Assembly (NCBI GenBank): GCA_015486685.1 | Contig: WFRC01000315.1 | Coordinates: 1 to 10,396, forward strand | Direction of reading: 5' to 3' | Length of the DNA stretch: 10,396 nt | Origin: Caldifarciminota bacterium | GTDB taxonomy: Bacteria > Hydrothermota > UBA3072 > WFRC01 | Part shown: one piece after another, positions 7,383 to 10,396 of the stretch | How the letters are laid out: the number at the start of each line of letters is the position of its first letter | How positions within the stretch are numbered: the first letter of the stretch is position 1 | Notes under the pieces: model-generated | Told to the model about the DNA's origin: nothing | What the model saw: the letters and a program-made list of their open reading frames with translations, nothing else | Database searches by the model: none | Translations under genes and position numbers: made by a program

Positions 7383-8252
7383 TTAGCGGTAAGCGGCTTT
7401 CTGCCATCTACCGCTATCTTTTTCGCATATTTTTATCAAATTCTTTAATATAAGATGGGAAGTAATTACGCCAACACCACCGGGAACAGGTGTAATTGCA
7501 CCTGCCTTGCTTTTTACATCTTCAAAATCTACATCACCCACAATCTTTCCTTTATATAAATTTATGCCTACATCTATCACAACAGCACCCTTCTTTATAA
7601 AATCTCTCTTAACAAACAATGCTTTGCCCATTGCGGCAATAAGAATATCTGCTTTTTTAGTAATTTTCTTTATCTCCTTTGTCTTTGAATGACATACAGT
7701 AACAGTAGCGTTGCCATATTCTTTTTTTAACATAAGAAGATTTGCAAGCGGCATACCCACTTCTTTACTCCTACCTATAATTACAACATTCTTTGATTTT
7801 ACAGGGATTTCATATTTTTCAAATATTTCCAGCACTGCAAGGGGTGTTGGAGGAATAACCACAGGTTCACCTAACAGAATTTTACCAAGATTATACGGGG
7901 TCATCCCTTCTGCATCCTTATTAGGAGATATATGTTCAAATACTTTTTCCGGTGAAATATGGGAAGGCAGTGGTAATAAGACAATATACCCATCAATCTT
8001 TTTATTTCTATTTATTTTTTGAATCTCTTTTAAGAAATCTTCCTGACCAATCTTTTCAGGGAATTCTCTAATAACATATTCCACCCCTGTTTTTTTTGCA
8101 GTCCTTTCAATACCCCTTTGATAGAAAAGTGCATCCGAACACTCTCCAACCTTGATAATCCCCAATACAGGTGGCTTTTTCAATGACAAAAGTTTCTTTT
8201 TAATCTCATCTTCTATCTTTTCGCCGACCCATTTACCTTTAAGTAATCTAAT
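7383..8252 (-). CDS. folD: FolD-family methylenetetrahydrofolate dehydrogenase/cyclohydrolase, atypical
   Basis: FolD proteins interconvert methylene-, methenyl- and formyl-tetrahydrofolate in cytoplasmic one-carbon metabolism. Family features: N-terminal LLKGKWVGEKI, LLPLPSHISPEKVFEHI, NKDAEGMTPYNLGKIL, the Rossmann NAD(P)-binding part NVVIIGRSKEVGMPLANLL, GAVVIDVGIN and ITPVPGGVG. The best N-terminus begins at an ATT codon (8252-8250), 6 nt after a perfect AAAGGAGG. It gives 289 residues, the normal length. The only conventional start, TTG at 8189, would remove the conserved first helix, and an in-frame TAA at 8258-8256 blocks further extension. With E. coli numbering running 6 ahead, catalytic K54, Q98 and D121 are I48, L92 and E115 here, while Y50 is kept (Y44). 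Cyclohydrolase activity is therefore doubtful; the enzyme may be dehydrogenase-only or divergent. Family membership is secure; the start and exact activity are less so. Confidence 0.92.
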   Translation of the reverse strand: MRLLKGKWVGEKIEDEIKKKLLSLKKPPVLGIIKVGECSDALFYQRGIERTAKKTGVEYVIREFPEKIGQEDFLKEIQKINRNKKIDGYIVLLPLPSHISPEKVFEHISPNKDAEGMTPYNLGKILLGEPVVIPPTPLAVLEIFEKYEIPVKSKNVVIIGRSKEVGMPLANLLMLKKEYGNATVTVCHSKTKEIKKITKKADILIAAMGKALFVKRDFIKKGAVVIDVGINLYKGKIVGDVDFEDVKSKAGAITPVPGGVGVITSHLILKNLIKICEKDSGRWQKAAYR

Positions 8253-8266
8253 CTTTTACCTCCTTT
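8250..8266 (-). promoter_or_regulatory. Strong ribosome-binding site and putative AUU start of folD
   Basis: On the minus strand AAAGGAGG (8266-8259) is followed by the 6-nt spacer TAAAAG and then ATT (8252-8250), which opens the conserved FolD N-terminus. The spacing is ideal for initiation at ATT and for no other codon nearby. An ATG at 8273 is in the same frame but meets TAA five codons later (ATG CAA AAA AGG AGG TAA). AUU starts are known for infC and pcnB in E. coli, where they make initiation sensitive to initiation factor 3. Confidence 0.65.
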
Positions 8267-8288
8267 TTTGCATATATTTATATATCTT

Positions 8289-8364
8289 CACCCTCCTTTA
8301 GTCCCTCCCCTGTCTGCGTGCGGACACGCGCAGGTAGACATCAAGGGAGGGAAGAAAAGAGGAA
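8289..8364. repeat. CCCTCC hairpin repeat, copy 1, with 30-bp insert
   Basis: The repeat reads CACCCTCC..TTAGTCCCTCCCC, then TCAAGGGAGGGA..AAAGAGGAA, matching the copies at 9592 and 9983. The two arms (TCCCTCC and GGAGGGA) can pair. Unlike the others, the arms are separated by an extra 30 bp at 8311-8340, itself bounded by TGTCT and AGACA. The rest of the folD-ymdB gap between 8365 and 8431 holds a small TCCCC/GGGGA hairpin at 8367-8384 and no gene. Confidence 0.7.
8311..8340. repeat. 30-bp palindromic insert in CCCTCC repeat
   Basis: Exactly 30 bp interrupt the loop of the surrounding hairpin. The ends are inverted (TGTCT at 8311-8315, AGACA at 8336-8340). Inside, GCGTG (8316-8320) pairs with CACGC (8325-8329) around a CGGA loop, leaving GCAGGT (8330-8335) unpaired. 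It is far richer in GC than its surroundings. This fits a small nested repeat unit inserted into an older one. Confidence 0.6.
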
Positions 8365-8431
8365 TGTCCCCATCTAGTGGGGGAAGAAATAAAGAGAAAA
8401 ATTCCTATTAAGTGGAAACTTTTCCTCCCCA

Positions 8432-8476
8432 CCTGTGAGATTGCCACGGCTCAATAAATTGAGCCTCGCAATGACA
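8432..8476 (+). repeat. CCTGTGAGATTG...CGCAATGACA repeat, copy 1 (GGCTCAAT core)
   Basis: This 45-bp element has the constant ends shared by six copies in the window. Its core is a perfect 8-bp palindrome arm pair GGCTCAAT (8448-8455) and ATTGAGCC (8458-8465) with a 2-nt gap, reinforced by outer ATTGC/GCAAT arms. The copy at 9911-9955 is the same sequence in opposite orientation with one mismatch. Confidence 0.8.
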
Positions 8477-8487
8477 ATGGGAAAAAA

Positions 8488-8598
8488 CCTGTGAGGTTGT
8501 TCACTTATTGCATTCGCTCACGTCTGCGGCAGTTCATTTCGCTTCGCTCACTCACGTCTCCGACTTCCACGCCTGCCTCTGGCAGGTTCGCAATGACA
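8488..8598 (+). repeat. CCTGTGAGATTG...CGCAATGACA repeat, copy 2 (long core)
   Basis: A 111-bp version of the same element begins CCTGTGAGGTTG and ends TCGCAATGACA. The core contains repeated CTCACGTC-like units and the 16-bp ATTGCATTCGCTCACG (8507-8522), which recurs exactly at 9812-9827. Any open frame across it comes from repeat sequence rather than a gene. From 8599 to 8684 nothing recognisable was seen. Confidence 0.7.
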
Positions 8599-8684
8599 AT
8601 ACTGGCAGTTGGGAGCCCATATTTTCTTTCTTGAATTGCTGGCAGGTATTTTATCTTATTCACTCTTTTTTCTTAACCTGTCTT

Positions 8685-8719
8685 TTTCCGTATCACCATA
8701 TCATCGTATCACCGTTATT
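8685..8719. repeat. 35-bp direct repeat, copy 2
   Basis: Identical over 35 bp to 7261-7295, including the three internal 8-bp units. It starts 15 bp past the ymdB stop on the transcribed strand, so both copies sit in the 3' flank of a minus-strand gene. Confidence 0.85.
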
Positions 8720-8734
8720 AGTGAGGTAATCTTG

Positions 8735-9547
8735 CTACTCATGTCTCCCTGCTGTTTCTTTCACTTCCATTCTTTCTATCTTTAATGCCTTGCCTGTGGC
8801 TTTGTCTATTTCTAAATATACAGCATCCATTCTTAAATCTTTTTCCCCGGGACTAAGATTATATGGGACAAATGTCAGCATCCTTTTGATAGCATTTTCC
8901 TTTTTATCCCCTATTACAGAATCGAAAGAGCCTGTCATTCCAACATCTGTTATATACGCCGTACCTCCCGGTAAGATTTTCTCATCAGCAGTTTGTATAT
9001 GAGTGTGTGTTCCCAATACAGCAGAGGCTTTACCATCTATATACCAGCCAAATGCTACTTTCTCAGCAGTAGCCTCTGCATGAAAATCTAGAATGATAAT
9101 TCTTGTCTCTTTTGATAATCTACGAACAATGCTTTCGCCTGCACGAAAAGGACAATCAATAGGGTGCATAAAAATCCTTCCCATTAGATTTATTACGGCA
9201 ATCTTTGTCCCTCCTCGTTCAATTATGCACCACCCCCTTCCCGGGGTATCCGGTGGATAATTTAATGGTCTCAAAACATATTCAAATTCTCCAATATCAT
9301 TTATAAAATCTTTCCTATCCCATATATGATTACCTGTTGTAATACAATCTACTCCATAGGAAAATATCTTCTTTGCAGATGATGCAGTAATACCAAAACC
9401 ACCAGATGCATTTTCTCCATTAGCAATTATAAGGTCAATACTTCTTTCTTCTTTGACCTTTCTGATAAGTTCTGCAGTAATTCTTTTCCCTGGTTTTCCT
9501 ACTATATCGCCAATAAATAATACTTTTAATACATTTTGCTGCGCCAT
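8735..9547 (-). CDS. ymdB: YmdB-family metallophosphoesterase (TIGR00282)
   Basis: This is a cytoplasmic metallophosphoesterase of the TIGR00282/YmdB family. The Bacillus member hydrolyses cyclic nucleotides and affects biofilm and motility decisions. The 270 residues match the family length. Metal-binding motifs appear in order: FIGDIVGKPG (D14), IANGENASGGFGI (N43), TGNHIWD (N73, H74), LDFHAEATAEK (H156), GTHTHIQTAD (H181, H183) and TDVGMTG. All expected metal ligands are present, so the enzyme should be active. The ATG at 9547 has an AAGGGA ribosome-binding site 4 nt upstream. It lies between rny and folD, and rny-ymdB is a conserved gene pair. Here it is separated from both neighbours by about 500 bp of repeats and is bracketed by inverted 45-bp elements. 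Whether all four minus-strand genes still share a transcript cannot be seen. Confidence 0.95.
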   Translation of the reverse strand: MAQQNVLKVLFIGDIVGKPGKRITAELIRKVKEERSIDLIIANGENASGGFGITASSAKKIFSYGVDCITTGNHIWDRKDFINDIGEFEYVLRPLNYPPDTPGRGWCIIERGGTKIAVINLMGRIFMHPIDCPFRAGESIVRRLSKETRIIILDFHAEATAEKVAFGWYIDGKASAVLGTHTHIQTADEKILPGGTAYITDVGMTGSFDSVIGDKKENAIKRMLTFVPYNLSPGEKDLRMDAVYLEIDKATGKALKIERMEVKETAGRHE

Positions 9548-9591
9548 TTATCCCTTCTTTCTAATGTTAGTATTGTTTGTTTTGTTCATTT

Positions 9592-9638
9592 CACCCTCTC
9601 TTAATCCCTCCCGTCAAGGGAGGGAGACAAAGAGGAAA
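9592..9638. repeat. CCCTCC hairpin repeat, copy 2
   Basis: The uninterrupted form: CACCCTCTCTTAATCCCTCC, then GTCAAGGGAGGGAGACAAAGAGGAA. The TCCCTCC and GGAGGGA arms are nearly adjacent and form a stable short hairpin about 45 bp upstream of the ymdB start. It serves as the reference for recognising the 30-bp insert in copy 1. Confidence 0.7.
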
Positions 9639-9656
9639 CAACTCCTTCCCATTTAA

Positions 9657-9688
9657 TGAGATTGCTTCGCCTTCGGCTCGCAATGACA
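9657..9688 (+). repeat. CCTGTGAGATTG...CGCAATGACA repeat, copy 3 (short)
   Basis: This short member begins TGAGATTGCTTCG and ends CTCGCAATGACA. The left-most CCTG of the other copies is replaced by TTTAA. The core CGCCTTCGGC is a small palindrome. Confidence 0.7.
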
Positions 9689-9697
9689 ATGAGAAAC

Positions 9698-9716
9698 GCA
9701 TTCACACGGTGAATGC
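9698..9716. repeat. Hairpin GCATTCAC-acg-GTGAATGC
   Basis: A perfect 8-bp inverted repeat with a 3-nt loop between two repeat copies in the ymdB-rny gap. There is no T-run on either side, so it is not a typical intrinsic terminator. It could be another small palindromic repeat unit or a protein-binding site; nothing decides between these. Confidence 0.5.
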
Positions 9717-9738
9717 ACTCCAAAACTACACCACCCCA

Positions 9739-9780
9739 CCTGTGAGATTGCTTCGGTCGTTTCACTCCCTCGCAATGACA
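9739..9780 (+). repeat. CCTGTGAGATTG...CGCAATGACA repeat, copy 4
   Basis: A 42-bp copy with intact constant ends (CCTGTGAGATTGCTTCGG and CTCGCAATGACA) and a core, TCGTTTCACTCC, unlike the cores of the other copies. It is followed after 12 bp by the next copy in the same orientation. Confidence 0.75.
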
Positions 9781-9792
9781 GAAAGGGAAAAA

Positions 9793-9865
9793 CCTGTGAG
9801 ATTGTTTGTTCATTGCATTCGCTCACGCCTTCGGCTTCTTCGTCGCTACGCTCCTCGCAATGACA
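9793..9865 (+). repeat. CCTGTGAGATTG...CGCAATGACA repeat, copy 5
   Basis: A 73-bp copy whose core includes ATTGCATTCGCTCACG (shared exactly with copy 2), CGCCTTCGGC (shared with copy 3) and CGTCGCTACGCTCCTCGCAA. It combines core segments found separately in other copies. Reading frames through it on both strands come from the repeat and are not credible genes. Confidence 0.75.
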
Positions 9866-9910
9866 TATCAGTTAAATCCGCATTCCGCATTCTCACTTCC
9901 CACTTGTCTG

Positions 9911-9955
9911 TGTCATTGCAAGGCTCAATTTATTGAGCCGTGGCAATCTCACAGG
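9911..9955 (-). repeat. CCTGTGAGATTG...CGCAATGACA repeat, copy 6 (inverted)
   Basis: The reverse complement of copy 1 (8432-8476) with 44 of 45 bases identical; the single difference is CTTGC for CTCGC next to the core. It has the same GGCTCAAT/ATTGAGCC palindrome. The inverted pair brackets ymdB. Confidence 0.8.
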
Positions 9956-9982
9956 ATGGGAGCGGAAACGATACTCCAAATT

Positions 9983-10030
9983 CACCCTCCCTTAATCCTC
10001 TCCCATCAAGGGAGAGAAAAAAATAAGGAA
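9983..10030. repeat. CCCTCC hairpin repeat, copy 3
   Basis: CACCCTCCCTTAATCCTCTC, then CCATCAAGGGAGAGAAA...AAGGAA, with pairing arms TCTCCC and GGGAGA. It is a slightly diverged, uninterrupted copy. The remaining 10031-10118 holds one small TCTCCC/GGGAGA hairpin (10061-10079) and no gene. Confidence 0.65.
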
Positions 10031-10118
10031 AATCCCTTTTGGTGGGGAAGGAATTGGGAATCTCCCTCCCTCTGGGAGAGACTAAGAGAGAGCTTCCTTT
10101 TGCCAACGGCTGTCTTTC

Positions 10119-10396
10119 TTATTTTGCATATTCAGAACTCCTAACCTCTCTAATTACTGTAACCTTGATTTGTCCCGGATATTGCAATTCTTTTTCTATC
10201 TGTCTTGCTACCTCATTTGCGACTTCTTCAATCTCCGCATCTGAAACTTTTTCAGGTTCCACTATAAGTCTTATTTCTCTTCCTGCCTGCATAGCGTAAA
10301 CTTTACCAACTCCATCATAGGAACTTGCAATTTGTTCAAGTTTATCAAGTTTTTTAATATATGCTTCAAGGGTTTCTCTCCTTGCACCAGGTCTTG
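10119..10396 (-). CDS. rny: Ribonuclease Y, C-terminal part (5' end outside window)
   Basis: The last 91 codons plus stop of a minus-strand gene whose start lies beyond base 10396. The visible protein (RPGARRETLEAYIKKLDKLE, then SYDGVGKVYAMQAGREIR, VEPEKVSDAEIEEVANEVA, YPGQIKVTVIREVRSSEYAK) is the highly conserved C-terminus of RNase Y, downstream of its KH and HD domains. RNase Y is a membrane-anchored endoribonuclease that starts mRNA decay. The HD catalytic residues and the membrane anchor are not in view. The next gene on the same strand is ymdB, its usual neighbour, but 571 bp away. Confidence 0.95.
   Translation of the reverse strand, partial: RPGARRETLEAYIKKLDKLEQIASSYDGVGKVYAMQAGREIRLIVEPEKVSDAEIEEVANEVARQIEKELQYPGQIKVTVIREVRSSEYAK

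Noticed and set aside
8256..8273. ATG at 8273 as the folD start with stop-codon readthrough or frameshifting at the A-run
   Set aside because: It meets TAA after five codons in the same frame as folD. It has no good ribosome-binding site of its own, and the AAAGGAGG inside it is better placed to serve the ATT downstream.
8508..8729. A 73-codon plus-strand open frame in the folD-ymdB gap
   Set aside because: It runs through repeat copy 2 and the 35-bp direct repeat and has no coding signature.
8432..9955. Possible CRISPR array
   Set aside because: The repeated ends bracket variable cores, but spacing is irregular, one copy is inverted, lengths run from 32 to 111 bp, and no cas gene is present.
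10061..10079. TCTCCC/GGGAGA hairpin as the rny terminator
   Set aside because: The stem is only 6 bp and is not followed by a T-run in the rny direction; it is more likely related to the neighbouring CCCTCC repeat.
9577..10144. Several open frames of 70-120 codons in the ymdB-rny gap, with peptides such as RLLRSFHSLAMT and CHCEGVKRPKQS
   Set aside because: They are translations of the interspersed palindromic repeats and are cut by them. Such peptides recur in many genomes as false gene calls. No good ribosome-binding sites were seen.

Overview
The window looks like chromosomal DNA from an AT-rich, Gram-negative-type (diderm) bacterium. The diderm inference rests on a large TamB/AsmA-like protein, a family that works between inner and outer membrane. 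Multi-gene arrays of roadblock/LC7 and DUF4388 (PATAN) proteins, plus intergenic DNA full of short GC-richer palindromic repeats, are common in deltaproteobacteria-like, Nitrospirae-like and uncultivated candidate-phylum genomes. The sequence does not allow a firm taxonomic assignment. No tRNA, rRNA, CRISPR array, insertion sequence or phage gene was seen.

Left half, plus strand (1-5707): five genes that overlap end to start and so look like one translationally coupled operon. They are a DUF4388/winged-helix-like/TPR protein (its 5' end lies outside the window), a TPR plus acidic linker plus roadblock/LC7 protein, a free-standing roadblock/LC7 protein, a second free-standing roadblock/LC7 protein, and a 1072-residue TamB-like envelope protein. 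Roadblock proteins usually partner small Ras-like GTPases of the MglA type. No GTPase is present here, so it would have to lie upstream or elsewhere. The operon looks like a signalling or scaffolding module tied to an outer-membrane lipid-transport or assembly factor. This is the best candidate for an undescribed system in the window.

Right half, minus strand (5778-10396): rny (3' end only), ymdB, folD and xseA, a neighbourhood seen in many bacteria and covering RNA turnover, one-carbon metabolism and DNA repair. It converges on the first operon across 70 bp at 5708-5777, where no clear terminator was recognised. The genes are spread apart by 571 bp, 482 bp and 276 bp of repeat-rich DNA. Two points stand out in folD. 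Its natural N-terminus appears to start at an AUU codon behind a perfect Shine-Dalgarno sequence. Its protein also lacks the lysine, glutamine and aspartate that are catalytic in canonical FolD.

Intergenic DNA: at least four repeat families are visible. (1) A mobile-looking element with constant ends (CCTGTGAGATTG...CGCAATGACA) and variable cores, in six copies, two of which are near-perfect inverted copies flanking ymdB. (2) A CCCTCC hairpin in three copies, one of which carries a clean 30-bp palindromic insertion at its loop. (3) A 35-bp exact direct repeat built of 8-bp units. (4) A 9-bp tandem array immediately in front of xseA.
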